Assembly (NCBI RefSeq): GCF_932276165.1
Contig: NC_064004.1
Coordinates: forward strand, 4,164,001-4,228,000
Source of the DNA: Plutella xylostella
Lineage: Eukaryota > Arthropoda > Insecta > Lepidoptera > Plutellidae
DNA length: 64,000 nt
Direction of reading: 5' to 3'
Position numbers and translations under genes: made by a program. The notes below the pieces were generated by a model that was not told the DNA's origin, made no database searches, and worked only from the letters and a program-made list of their open reading frames with translations. How positions within the stretch are numbered: position 1 is the first letter of the stretch; each line of letters starts with the position of its first letter. Positions 14,601-24,200 of the stretch are shown here, in pieces.

Positions 14601-15839
14601 ACAATAGCAGCAAACACAGAAACTTTACGTGCCCCCTGCAATGTCAAACCTTACATCGTACTTCACTTCAAATCTGTCTGTTGGTGGTTATAGTTAAATG
14701 ACCTAAGTGGCCACTAAGAAATATCTGTCTACGCCTATTCCTACTATACTAATAATAATTTACAGTGTATAAATTTTGACTGTAATGATTTATTTATTTA
14801 TTCTTCATTGCACAATATACAAAAGTAATTATTTACAATTAGGTGGACTTAATGCTAAAATGATTCGTGTGCGATGTAGTTATGCTAGTAAAATTTACTG
14901 ATCATGATGATGATGGTGAAAATTTCGTGTAATTATCACTGGACTGAGCACCTACAGCGTGCGGCCATTATTATAAATTATTATTCTAGGCATACTCACA
15001 TGGTTTCTGTAGGTCTGCGGCGCGTAGAATCCATCCTCCTGCGCCTGCGCCGACACCGCCGCCGCCGCCGCCAGCAGTGAACACCAGAAACATATCAACT
15101 GTGGACAACACAGGCAACATACAAACAACCTGTAGATACTAATGTAGGTTAAGGCTGCTACTGCTGCCAGAATTCTAAAGTCGGCTTGATATACTTGATT
15201 ACTGATTAGATTGGAGAAACGGTAACTTCTATCACACTGAGAAAAAAAAATGTAGCTTAGAGTATACTTAACAAATAGTGAATTATAAAATTACTAAATA
15301 TCTTTAAAAAAAAATATTTAATTTAAGTTTTTAACTAAATAACTTTTTTGAAGAAACCCTCGAAATCAGGGGGCTCAATTTCGTGAAATGTGATATGTAT
15401 GGCGAATTTAGCATTCTGGCGGCATGTGGCAGTAACAACCTTAACAATGATAGTAATTACAAGGGTTCGTTCACACAAACCGGCTCGGAAATGAGAGCAG
15501 ATTTTTAGCACGTTGGAAATAGAAACTTGAATCATTGCAAATATGTTTATTTTGCAATAACTCAAGGCAACGACTCTCTTCTATTTTCTCTGTGATGAAA
15601 ATCTGCTCTCCTCTCCACGCTAGTCTGTGTGAACGGACCCTAAGGCTCGGCTGGGAATCGAACCCAGAACCCTATGTCAGTCAAGAGTCAAAAGAACTGG
15701 ATGATTATAAAATTCCACCCTTAATAAAAAAGGGACGTAGGTCATCTTGTGGTTTTCAGAAAACTGGTTTTGCATTTTTTCACTTAAGTACACAAAACAT
15801 TTTAAACATTTCTTATCAAAAACTTCCACCTACCCTCAT
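2273..15839 (-). CDS. Secreted cuticular protein, RR (chitin-binding 4) type, 10 exons
   Basis: Coding exons in transcription order: 15839-15834, 15098-15000, 13975-13898, 8735-8618, 6945-6832, 6366-6212, 5774-5717, 5322-5213, 2985-2887, 2353-2273. All have GT/AG borders and matching phases and give 918 nt, 305 aa plus stop. Residues 1-19 form a signal peptide ending VSA, so the product is secreted into the cuticle. Residues about 139-190 are a Rebers-Riddiford-like domain (GSFKFEY..DNGL..GETIEPDGS..GAYQY.DPSGQ..KLKYRAG.EGFQ), a family that binds chitin. It is followed by Gln/Tyr-rich low-complexity sequence (210-279) and a short acidic/aromatic C-terminus ending FAFQG. The 26-codon exon 13898-13975 is phase 0 at both ends, so it could be optional. 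The first exon codes only Met-Arg. I do not recognise the orthologue. Exon 5322-5213 has decayed copies downstream in the intron. Confidence 0.85.
3338..5042 (-). pseudogene. Decayed tandem copies of cuticle exon 5213-5322 (3' part plus donor)
   Basis: Three degraded copies lie in the intron downstream of the real exon: 4977-5042, 3542-3602 and a poorer one near 3338-3390. Each keeps the segment coding roughly NQQRPEPRPQSW with the CAACAG|GT donor context (lost in the poorest copy). None has an acceptor. Intron sequence next to the exon (a motif reading GATCTCTCCGGCCTCT on the plus strand) is repeated with them, near 3638, 4910 and 5082. A transposon (3667-4862) has split the array. Confidence 0.75.
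3667..4862. mobile_element. 1.2-kb TIR element, termini CACCCAGTTGCAGAAA
   Basis: The inverted termini are CACCCAGTTGCAGAAA at 3667 and its complement ending at 4862. The interior repeats variants of AAAGTG/TTTGACATTTCATTAG near the right end and has no clear transposase ORF. It is inserted among the duplicated cuticle exon tails. A shorter element with AGTTGCAGAAAGG ends at 58899-59028 looks related. Confidence 0.7.
5459..5645. repeat. (ATG)n and (CAT)n microsatellites flanking a ~115-bp unique core
   Basis: A (GAT)n run (5459-5485) and a (CAT)n run (5603-5640) face each other around a GC-richer core that includes TATATAAG near 5522. The His-rich ORF across it is only the microsatellite. 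It may be an old inverted insertion of two RTE tails, since those LINEs end in GATGAT runs; this is inference. Confidence 0.5.
5985..6150 (-). repeat. Dispersed lepidopteran repeat, copies also at 27300-27490 and 31340-31425
   Basis: Shared blocks include CTGGCCTAGTGC/GCACTAGGCCAG, CACAAGCTTGTGCTGAG and GACCCGTGCCCCAGCAG. The copy at 27300 is in the opposite orientation. Phrases such as CCCAGCAGTGGGA are typical of RTE-clade LINE 3' ends in moths, so these are probably 3' fragments of one. Confidence 0.5.
6367..8617. other. Cuticle-gene introns without further supported genes
   Basis: Apart from exon 6832-6945 and the small ORF at 8021, this is AT-rich intron. A tRNA-like fragment around 6570-6615 may be SINE debris. 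Two overlapping ~90-codon ORFs on opposite strands near 7565-7845 have no supporting motif. Confidence 0.5.
8021..8145 (+). CDS. Small acidic-tail ORF in a cuticle-gene intron, unassigned
   Basis: A 41-codon ORF begins MKKLDGILDM and ends with an acidic stretch (DSDDDEDEDLNLF). An AT-rich leader precedes it and an AATAAA-like AATAAAC follows the stop. I do not recognise it. It could be the tail of a degraded transposase or chance. It is antisense to the host gene. Confidence 0.2.
9038..9730 (+). pseudogene. LINE ORF1 remnant (coiled-coil plus RNA-binding-like domain)
   Basis: The open frame continues upstream of 9161 to about 9038. It starts with a coiled-coil-like stretch (SILESKIDSLEQQARQ) and then a block LSNVPEKRGENL..HRVPH..RPKNIVVK, typical of ORF1 proteins of CR1/Jockey elements. 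Those proteins bind the element RNA. The last ~35 residues, from about 9640, come from an inserted inverted-repeat sequence rather than ORF1. There is no start codon because the 5' end is truncated. It resembles zinc-finger/FP-like transposon ORF1 proteins, not a virus. Confidence 0.7.
9700..9808. mobile_element. MITE-like inverted repeat interrupting LINE ORF1
   Basis: ACCAAACGCTAAACGT (9706) and its complement (to about 9802) face each other. They interrupt the ORF1 reading frame before the hydrophobic ORF. Exact ends and target duplication are not resolved; the insertion may begin near 9640. Confidence 0.5.
9896..10411 (+). CDS. 171-aa predicted multi-pass membrane ORF directly upstream of LINE ORF2
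   Basis: An ATG-initiated ORF ends with TAA at 10409-10411. One codon (ACA) later, in the same frame, ORF2 starts with ATG at 10415. The protein has about four hydrophobic spans (residues ~6-26, 29-49, 68-88, 118-140) separated by Lys/His/Tyr-rich loops, and a polar Thr/Asn-rich tail. I know of no such protein as a standard part of CR1/Jockey elements. AT-rich DNA favours Phe/Ile/Leu/Tyr codons, so chance must be weighed, although 171 codons without a stop is long for such DNA. Alternatives: the N-terminal part of an ORF2 with one stop codon, a captured host segment, or a random ORF. Confidence 0.45.
   Translation: MLDTKFKILLLIVFNLCLHACTFLVIPKIFLLATMYLTVLYIALLCYIYKHKYYCTVAGFYLPETLLKSFFLFEYILNTIMYIVFHTYNIDLQIVKISYKHKFIRFFNSMIDIYHNILHWLYFIYYELVKIICLCNITAHILNGVLYKFLAGEGYTNNNTMYKNTTDISSD
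10415..13337 (+). pseudogene. LINE ORF2: endonuclease/reverse transcriptase, one frameshift
   Basis: ORF2 reads 746 codons to a stop at 12655 and resumes in the +1 frame (12789-13337 and upstream), about 974 codons in all. The N-terminal APE-like endonuclease shows YYQNCRGTRTK, TETW, SGDYNLP and DxFHPP. The reverse transcriptase shows YRPISILS, DFRKAFD, GVPQGSILGPLLF and the YADD active site (near 12495). The C-terminal domain carries SQLEYAIAVWNP, typical of Jockey/CR1. The frame breaks at about 12640-12660 in an A-rich run, so it could be a one-base indel or a sequencing slip. Confidence 0.85.
14330..14530 (+). mobile_element. 3' end of a LINE ORF (RGRPRKTW-type C-terminus)
   Basis: Conceptual translation across small indels gives KTWLDCVKEDMKECG, DMTEDRVKWRDM and HKADP followed by a stop. 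This is a C-terminus often seen in arthropod LINE endonuclease/RT proteins. Only about 200 bp remain. Confidence 0.6.
15640..15700 (-). mobile_element. tRNA-like SINE head fragment
   Basis: GGGAATCGAACCC is a reverse-strand tRNA B box (complement of GGGTTCGATTCCC). It lies in the cuticle-gene region without a full cloverleaf, consistent with a truncated SINE. Confidence 0.4.
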
Positions 15840-15897
15840 TATGATAACGTAAAGTCCTTCACAAAACAACACAGCACTTCTTCCAACCAGCTATTCA

Positions 15898-15936
15898 CAA
15901 CTGAAGGCTCGTGTCGAAACAACGCCTTTATATAGA
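15898..15936 (-). promoter_or_regulatory. TATA box and initiator of the cuticular-protein gene
   Basis: On the minus strand a TATATAAA lies at 15935-15928 and an arthropod initiator (TCAGT) at 15904-15900, about 30 nt downstream. The 5' UTR of roughly 60 nt then leads to the ATG at 15839. This spacing is standard for a focused TATA/Inr promoter, common for cuticle genes. Seen in sequence; use is inferred. Confidence 0.7.
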
Positions 15937-15939
15937 GGT

Positions 15940-16554
15940 TTAGAAACAGAACTAGTGAACTGAAAACGAACCGGCTAGTTCAGTAACCGGCAGGTACAGA
16001 TCAAAGGGCTGGTTAGGAGGGGGGGGGGGTTTAACCTGTACTAAAAAGAGGTATATGTATGTATATGCAGTCACGACCGTTATCCCCGTAGGGGTAGTCA
16101 GAGGTGGCTCACAAGCGAGCCACCCACTTTTCGCAGCACATTTGTACTCACGTGATAGGTTGCGAACCATATCGCCGTTTTTGGAATAAGTACAATGCAC
16201 TTGGATACACATCTAGAATCTAGATGTGCAGGTTTCCTATAAGAGGTATATCTACCTATACTTCAGCTACAGATATCAATTATATCTTATATCTCGTCTT
16301 CTTCTCTTGCGCTCTGGTCGGTGCAGACAGTTCTTCCATCTCTTCGAAGGATACCTGCTTCGAAGGTTTTACTTCGTTTCAGGTGGTGCCCTTGATAAAC
16401 AATATATGCAAAAGATGCTGTGTCAGAGCAAAAAAAAAGTCACAATACTCACTTTCCAAGTGAGCTCTTAAATTATGTTGAATGAGTTCGGAGATTTGTT
16501 ACTTTATTCATTGCTAAGTACAGTGATTGTAATGACAATTAGGTATGGTTGAAC
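15940..16554. other. Intergenic; one dispersed repeat
   Basis: A G9 run lies near 16020. A segment at about 16065-16180 (TATCCCCGTAGGGGTAGTCAGAGGTGG) is a phrase I associate with a dispersed lepidopteran repeat. No gene seen. Confidence 0.4.
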
Positions 16555-19265
16555 TTATAGTGCCACAAACTTATCTGTTCCGGTGAGAGCGAACTAAATT
16601 GGTCCATATAATCTATGTCACCTCCCACCTCAGCCACTTGTATTGACAATATTTACTGTAATTGTGATATTACTAATCATTCTGTAATCAATTGTTTACC
16701 ATCCGACCACAGTGGGCAAATTATTACGTTTCCTTGTACTTTTGAACGTAAGTCAGCCACTTTCAAGTTCAGACCAGTAACATCATACAGAATTGATAAG
16801 TTTAAATCTCGATTGAACAGTAAACTTGGCTACTGTAGAAGCTCTGAAAGAAATCCCAATGATGCCTTTAAGGAAATATTTCAAGGTTTGTCTCAAGAAT
16901 TTGAAAACGTGTTCACTAAGAAAGAAGTAGATGTTAATTGTAAACTAAGTCTTAATGACTGGGCAACATCGGGAATTTATAAGAGCAGACGTAAATTATA
17001 TGATCTCTATGAACAGCGTACATTTACTCATGACGATAACTGAGATTATGTAAAGAAATATACAAAGATATTCAAAGCCGTTTGCCACCAAGCTAAATCA
17101 GATTATATAAATAGAAAGATTAAAAACTCTAATAACAAGATTAAAACCGTATGGAATATCATTAATACTGAAACCGGGAAGAATAAACCACGTGATTTAA
17201 ATTTTGAACTTAAAATTAATGATAAAATTGTTTCATCTAGTGAAGAAGTGGCTTCCGTCTTTGAAGATTTTTTCCGTAGTATACCGATAGCTACAACTGA
17301 GAACCTTGATTCATCTTGCGCTGAAGCTGAACGTTTGCTAAGAGGGAATGCACCGCCTTGCGATCTCGACTTTCAATTTCACGGTATAAATACACAGACC
17401 ATAATTACCACTTATAAAGAATTAAATTTAAAAATGACAGAAGATTTATGGGGCATGTCCGTTAAAGTTATTAGTCATGTTATTGATATCCTAGCACCCC
17501 ACTTGGCTAATCTTTTTAACAGATGCATTGAGGTCGGTGTATTCCCCGATTTGATGAAACTTAGTAAACTAATACCGCTTTTTAAATCTGGTGAGAAAAA
17601 TGATCACAATAATTTTAGGCCTGTATCAGTTTTGCCAGTACTGAGTAAAATATTTGAAAAAATTATGCTGCATCAAATGCTTTCGCACTTTAGTATTCAC
17701 GGCCTTCTCCATAACCAACAGTTCGGTTTCACCAAAGGTCGATCTACAACTGACGCTGGTGTCGCGTTGGTCAAACACATATTTAGTGCTTGGGAGGAAC
17801 GTCTTGATGCTGTGGGTGTATTTTGCGATCTATCGAAAGCATTTGATTGTGTGGACCATGCCACTCTACTTATGAAACTTAAATATTATGGGCTAACTGG
17901 CAAAGCTCTTACATTATTGGAATCATACTTGAGCAACAGAACTCAACTAGTTGACATAAATGGAGTGCGTTCGGCTGGCTGTCCTGTCAGTATGGGTGTT
18001 CCCCAAGGCTCGATTTTAGGACCATTCTTGTTTCTTGTATATGTTAACGATTTACCGTTTTTGGTAGATAAATTATGTGAGATAGTACTGTTTGCTGATG
18101 ATACTTCACTTATATTTAAGTTGAAGCGACAAGAAGTCAATTTTGACAATGCAAACTGTACTCTTTCCATAGTTGCTAATTGGTTCACTGTAAATAATTT
18201 AGCTCTTAACTCCAAGAAAACAAAATGTATTAAATTCACTTTGCCTAATGTAAGACAAGTAGAGACATATTTGACATTGAATAACGATAAGCTAGAGTTA
18301 GTAAATGAAACGGTATTCCTGGGTATTACAATTGACTCAAAGTTGCAATGGGGATCCCATATTGAGAGGATAGCCGGTAGATTGAGTTCTGCAGCTTATG
18401 CGGTTAGAACCATTAGACAGTTAACAGATGTAGATACAGCCAGGCTTGTGTATTTTAGTTATTTTCATAGTGCTAGTCTTACGGAATTCTATTGTGGGGA
18501 CGAGCGGCTGACATTAATCAAATCTTTGTTCTGCAGAAACGAGCAATTCGAGCCATATATGTATTAGGGTCTAGAATTTCATTAAGAGATACGGTTAAGG
18601 AAATAGGTATACTAACTGTTCCATGCCAATATATCTATGAAAATATTATGTATGTTCGTAAAAACTTAAATTCATTTAGTAAAGTAGGAGCCACTCACGG
18701 TATTGAGACCAGAAACAAAAATAAGTTGCTTTTCCCCACACTCAGACTTTCGAAAACAAACACATCATTCATGGGGAACTGTATACGTTTTTATAATAAA
18801 TTATCAAATGAAGCAATAAACCTTACTGAGCAAAAATTTAAGAATTATGTTAAAGCTACATTATGTAGTAAAGCTTACTATAGTATAAATGATTATTTAA
18901 ACGACAAAAACGCGTGGTCTTGTCCACCTCAGCTAAGGCCATTGAAAAAATGAAATGGATATAGGTACTTAAGTAAAATTGTAGGTACTAGATATAAGTA
19001 AAAATTGTAATAGATTATAAGGAAAAAGTTGAAAAGATGCTCGAGGAGTTTCTTTCGCCATTTCTTTCCTTCTCAATGACGGGGCCTTTGTGAAATGGTG
19101 GTAGATGACTATCGACAAATAATTGTAAAATTTTACGTCGATTAAACCATTTGAATTTAAAAAAAAAAAAAATTGTCATGTCAATATGAAATTCATTAGT
19201 AAGTAATGAGGTATGGACCAATTTAGTTCGCTCTCACCGGAACAGATAAGTTTGTGGCACTATAA
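16555..19265. mobile_element. 2.7-kb unit with perfect 54-bp inverted termini enclosing a LINE
   Basis: The left arm (16555-16608) begins TTATAGTGCCACAAACTTAT. The right arm (19212-19265) is its exact complement for 54 bp. Between them lie a 5'-truncated CR1/Jockey-like LINE with an A-tail (to about 19171) and about 40 bp of other sequence. The simplest reading is a DNA transposon or MITE into which a LINE inserted. The TA inside the outer TTATA is consistent with a TA target. Confidence 0.75.
16609..18953 (+). pseudogene. CR1/Jockey-like LINE ORF2, 5'-truncated, one stop and one frameshift
   Basis: The frame opens in the end of the endonuclease domain (TCIDNIYCN, LPSDHSGQ). A single TGA interrupts it at 17041. 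It continues through the reverse transcriptase: FRPVSVLPVLSK, QFGFTKGRST, FCDLSKAFDCVDH, GVPQGSILGPFLF and LFADDTS. A frameshift at about 18478 moves to frame 3 (LTYGILLWG, LQKRAIRAIY) and it ends at 18953 (ORF) with an A-tail near 19158-19171. It belongs to a different subfamily from the LINE at 9038. Confidence 0.85.
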
Positions 19266-21019
19266 AACGTTTATCTCGGCTTGACAGTTTTTACCTTTTT
19301 AGCACACTACATCTACTTCGTGTATTGTGTATGAAAGGCTGGCAATATATTTTTCTTGGTCCTCCTCTTCGTTTCTTTCGCTCTATTGTGCTTTCCATAA
19401 TGTTTGTGATAGAGTCGATAAATTTTAAATTACCATAAGTCACCTCCAAGAAAAATTTCTTTACGTCAATTTTTGGAGTAGGTGGACTTAACTATGGCAG
19501 TTTGATATTTACCTACTCTAACTTACCTAACTACGTTATTCATATATCCTGCATTTATGATAATATGGACCACAGTATCTTGAAAGCTGTGTCAGCTATG
19601 CGAGCTAAGCTAAGCTAAACTAACTCGCTTAGCTAGCCTGCATAAACAAGGCTTGATCGTGTGATTCAATCCTGCCAAAGACAATTTTTACGGTCCTTAC
19701 ATTCCATGTTAATTTGTCCCAATAAAATTTTCATCTGCACTAAATTACACTTCTACATCTGAACTAATATTTTAATGAGGAAAACTTAATTAACCCTAAG
19801 TAACATAGACTCATTTTTATACCATAAATCGTTTGGAATAGACGGAAGAGGCCAGTGAGCCTTAGGGTAGTCCCACACGACCAACTATTTGTAGGGCATC
19901 AAATCCAGGGCTATTTTTTGATATGTACAAATACTACCTACTTTATTTTTTTCCCGACCATTTGTATGACGTGTGCGTTGCACTATTTGCAACCAGTATG
20001 TTCTAAGTATAATATTTTTTCCTAGGCTACCAATTTTCAGTCGTGGACGCCCCTACAAAGTCACAAATATCTCTCATAGCTAAAACATCTGACCGTATTA
20101 CCTATAAATTATGTCCAGATATAGCAACACATGATTACAAAGTGCCTGTAATAGCCGCGCAAGCGTGAAGCGAAGATGTCGGTCACCTAGTATAGTGTTA
20201 ATTGATCATTGACTAATAGAAATGCAAGGAAATTATACTTAATTACGCAGAAATTATGAATGCCTAGCCGAATTTTAATGAGCGATGAGTTATGGGCAGT
20301 TGTAAGGTTCGGGATTCGAGTCTAAAGTCATATTTACCTATTAGTAATTAAATTACTAAGTTGGGTTGCATGAAAGGAGCCTCCTCAGCCGTATCACCCC
20401 TTCCTTATATTATACATCGGGTGTCACCGACATGATAATGATATAAATAATATTCGTAATATTTCGTAACTAGGTCCACATTTATATAATGTAGGTAAGT
20501 ACAATTTGTTTATTAAAATTTACGAAGAATTGCAACCAAGATGTAGTTATGATCATTTCTGAACCTATGATATGGACATAATATTATGATACAGCAAAAT
20601 GATACAAATATGGATCCAGCTTAACATTTTCCAATGGTATATTAGAATCTAGATTCTAGGTGTCAGAAGATTATCTTGAATTTATTGAATACCTATTGTA
20701 ACAGGAAATAAGTTAAAAACATAGTTTTGCAAAAAAAAAACTTAATTTATTCAAAATATAATCATATTATAAATATTACATAATATCACTTGGTGACAGA
20801 AAACATAATCATATTTACAAGGGATTTATTAAGTACAATAATGGAATAACTTATAGAATAATCTTACCATCTCAACAAATAAAGTAACAATGACACTCGC
20901 ATTCAAAACATCATTAGAACCAAATAATTTAAACATTTTATACAGGTCCAGCTTGGCCAGAAAGCGTCGAAAATATATTTTTCTTAGCTAACACGTAACA
21001 CCAATTTGCCCCTTTACAG
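19266..21019. other. Intergenic AT-rich DNA
   Basis: I see no gene. A GCTAAGCTAAGCTAAACTAA simple repeat is near 19605. The TDP1 3' UTR should end in the right part of this stretch. Confidence 0.5.
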
Positions 21020-21025
21020 AATCAG

Positions 21026-21186
21026 ACCCCTTAGCATGAATTTTCATCGTGAACGTGACGTGAAATTACTCGATGAATTTTGTAGGGAAATTTATTTCTG
21101 GTACCGGCCGCCATATTTTCATACAAAATTACTCGATGAATTCTACTTCACGTTCACGATGAAAATTCATGCTAAGGGGTCAGATG
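21026..21186. mobile_element. Fold-back MITE, termini CAGACCCCTTAGCATGAAT
   Basis: The long arms (AGCATGAATTTTCATCGTGA and complement) enclose a short centre with GGCCGCCATATTTTCAT. A second copy, 58192-58372, has the same arms but a different centre (CAGCGCCCCTGGTGGTC). Both lie in non-coding DNA. Confidence 0.8.
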
Positions 21187-21219
21187 TCTTATTACATGAA
21201 TTAAGTACGATTTAATATG

Positions 21220-24200
21220 TTATTGTAAATAGTCCGAGACCCAGGGCGACATGTCGCTAGTGTATTTAGTCGGCGGCAAGTCGTAGGGAATCACTAGATG
21301 ATCCTTCTCACTCTTGTCCAGTGGGAAGAAATCCTTGTTTATCTGTGGACAAACATAATTATTACTTTAAATACTTAGAACATAAACACAGTGTAGTGTA
21401 GGACGCCTTCGGGCAAGATGGGGTGACTTGCGAAAGGTGGCTGATTATGATTGGATGCGGAAAGCTATAGATCGCATCCAGTGGCGTGCTTTGGGAGAGG
21501 CATACGTCCAGCAGTGGCCTGCTATAGGCTGATGATGATGATGATGATGAAACGCAATGTAGAATTGGGGTGTAACAAAGGAGGTGAGTATCTGAGAGAA
21601 GAAGAAGACTTATCAAATTTTACTTTATATGCGTCCGACGCACTCTGAGTAGTCAGAAGGTACCTAGTCAGCGAATGAAATGAACGTATGTAACATGATG
21701 CTTACCACAAAGCTTGGTAGAAACAGCACCCCGGCCTCATAGCTCATGATCCGAAGAGCGCCGTTCCCCTGGAAAATATACCATCATTATAAACAAATAC
21801 GTTATATTCTATTATATTCTCAGCGGGGGTGTAAGTGCCTACACCTGGCTCTTTCAACTTGAACCTTTGCACATTTTTATATATTATATAGGATCTAAAC
21901 TGCCTTCCTAAGCTTGAACCAATGCCCACCACTCTGGTCCATTGCGGGTTAGTGGATTCACACATGGTGGTTTTTTAATTTGAATTTTGAAACCATCCAG
22001 ATCTTATCTGTTACGCCACCACCGCTTCAAATAGGTTTAATTGAGAGGTCTTACCTTATTAATAGTCCCCCAAGCGGCCTTGCTGATATTCCCGGAGGTG
22101 AGTAGGTAGTAGGCCGCCATCTTGTTGTCGGGTGACGTCCGTAAGTACGACTTGATGTGGGGCATGGCCTTGTCGCGACTCGTGTGCGTGGCTCGCCATT
22201 GGCTGTTGGGTTTATACAGAGTGTGGTAATTTGTTAATAAAATTAACTGTCGCTAAACAAAAAAAAACACATTAGATCCAGAAGCCGCTATAGCTAAGAC
22301 GGTAGTGAATGTAACGTAATGTAATGTAACCTTGGAAGAGTGGTATTCACTCTGGTTGTTGTTTATCTCCTATATTATGTATCTCTAAGGGTATGTTTCA
22401 CAATGTCTGGATCATGGCTACCTGTGGAATTAAAGACATGGTTTCACTTGCACATTCTAAAACATAATTATACACTTGACAGTGACTTTTCACTATGGAG
22501 AATGTTTTTTTTTTTTCGCGAATTTTGAAATTCTGATTTCAGATTCGGGCTTAGATATAACATGCTGCACATGCTGGTTTCGGCTTAGTATACCCTTTTT
22601 GCAACACCCTGTAGAGAGGACAGCATGTCTTTTCATACCACAGATAGCCGTTATCCAGACATTGTGAAACAGGCCCTAAATATGATTCTGTTATGTAGAT
22701 AATTTCAGCCGCCTGATACCCCTATATAACTCTGCCTATCATAGGCCAGTGTATGAGATATCCCAACATATATTTATTTATTCATACGTATACTCACTAC
22801 AGGAAGTCTCTCAGCCACATCTGCCTGGTGTGTTGCTCGGCGGAGTACGGCAGGCACCCGCCGCCTAGCAGGTTGTCGTGGGACTGACGTACGTTCTCTG
22901 TAAATAAGATAAATGTAAATAAAATCTAATAATTTAATAATATTGGGTTATCTACACCATGCTTCGTGAAAGTCAATCTATACTATATCACTATATGTAT
23001 GTTATGTATAAAGTGGTAAACTAAGCCGAAAGGAAGTGACTCGGGAGGCCAATATTAACAACTTTTAGATATTTGCAAAAAGAAAATACTTCTCCGTATG
23101 AAGGTCTTCGCACATTATAACAACTCACCAGCGACTCGACTCTATGCTAGACATTGATATTTAAGCCCTGTGTCATATGTTCAAGGTTTAATTTCAAAAA
23201 ATGATTATAAAGTAGTGTACAGCGAGTGGCCTACGCATCGTACACTAGGTCTAGAAAAACTAAAGCGTCGCAGTCGTAGAACAATGACGGATCTGCAAAA
23301 CAGCAACTTTACAGGAGAGCCAGTTAAAGTTTTTAAACAACGTTTTGTTCGATAAAATGAAAACGGCTGAAGCAATTCATTTGAAATTTGGTCACATTAT
23401 TATACGAATGGACTTTTGCAATATAGGCTGTATAATGAGTCTGTAATAAGTCTAGGTTTCCTGAAAAATCAGATATGTCATTTTTCTATGGATCCTACTA
23501 TGTCGCATTATATCATACGTCGTTTTTTTACGGACTATCATTGCGTATCTAATGGCGTATTATACTTTTCGTCGTTGTTTTGGGGAATATATGGGAAAAT
23601 TAAAAGGCGGATCTTTAAATAAGCTATTTAAGGGGGTGCTAATTGCGCTGTATTATTTTTTGTTTAGGTCCTAAAAATTAAAATTATTTTATAAAATGCT
23701 TTTTAAGACCCTATTGTGTCCCATCATCAGCCAATAATCATCCAATACTGAATATAGGCCTCACCCAAGGAGCGCCACAACACTCTGTCCTCGGCCTTCC
23801 TCATCCAGCCACTACAGGCTACCTGCCTAAGGTTGTCCTTGTTTGTGGCCCGAGAATTCGTCCACTCCAACGGTTATCGGTTCTTCGGCAGATATGACCA
23901 GCCCACTGCCACATCAGCTTGCACATTTTGACAGCCATGTCGGCCAGCCAACCTAAGTCCTCAGACGGATACCCTCATTAACCCAGCATTGCTCTCTCCA
24001 TCGCACGCTGAGCGACTTTAAGTCGGTGGACCAGTAATACCGTGTCCACGTTTCTGCTCCATACGTCATCACTGGCAAGATGCACTGGTTGAGGAAGACT
24101 TTTGTCTTCAGGCTCTGAGGGATGGCCGAGGAGAATATGTGACGGAGTTTTCCAACTCAATTGTGACCCACTGCTGGGCAACAGTCTCTCCCTGGGTCTT

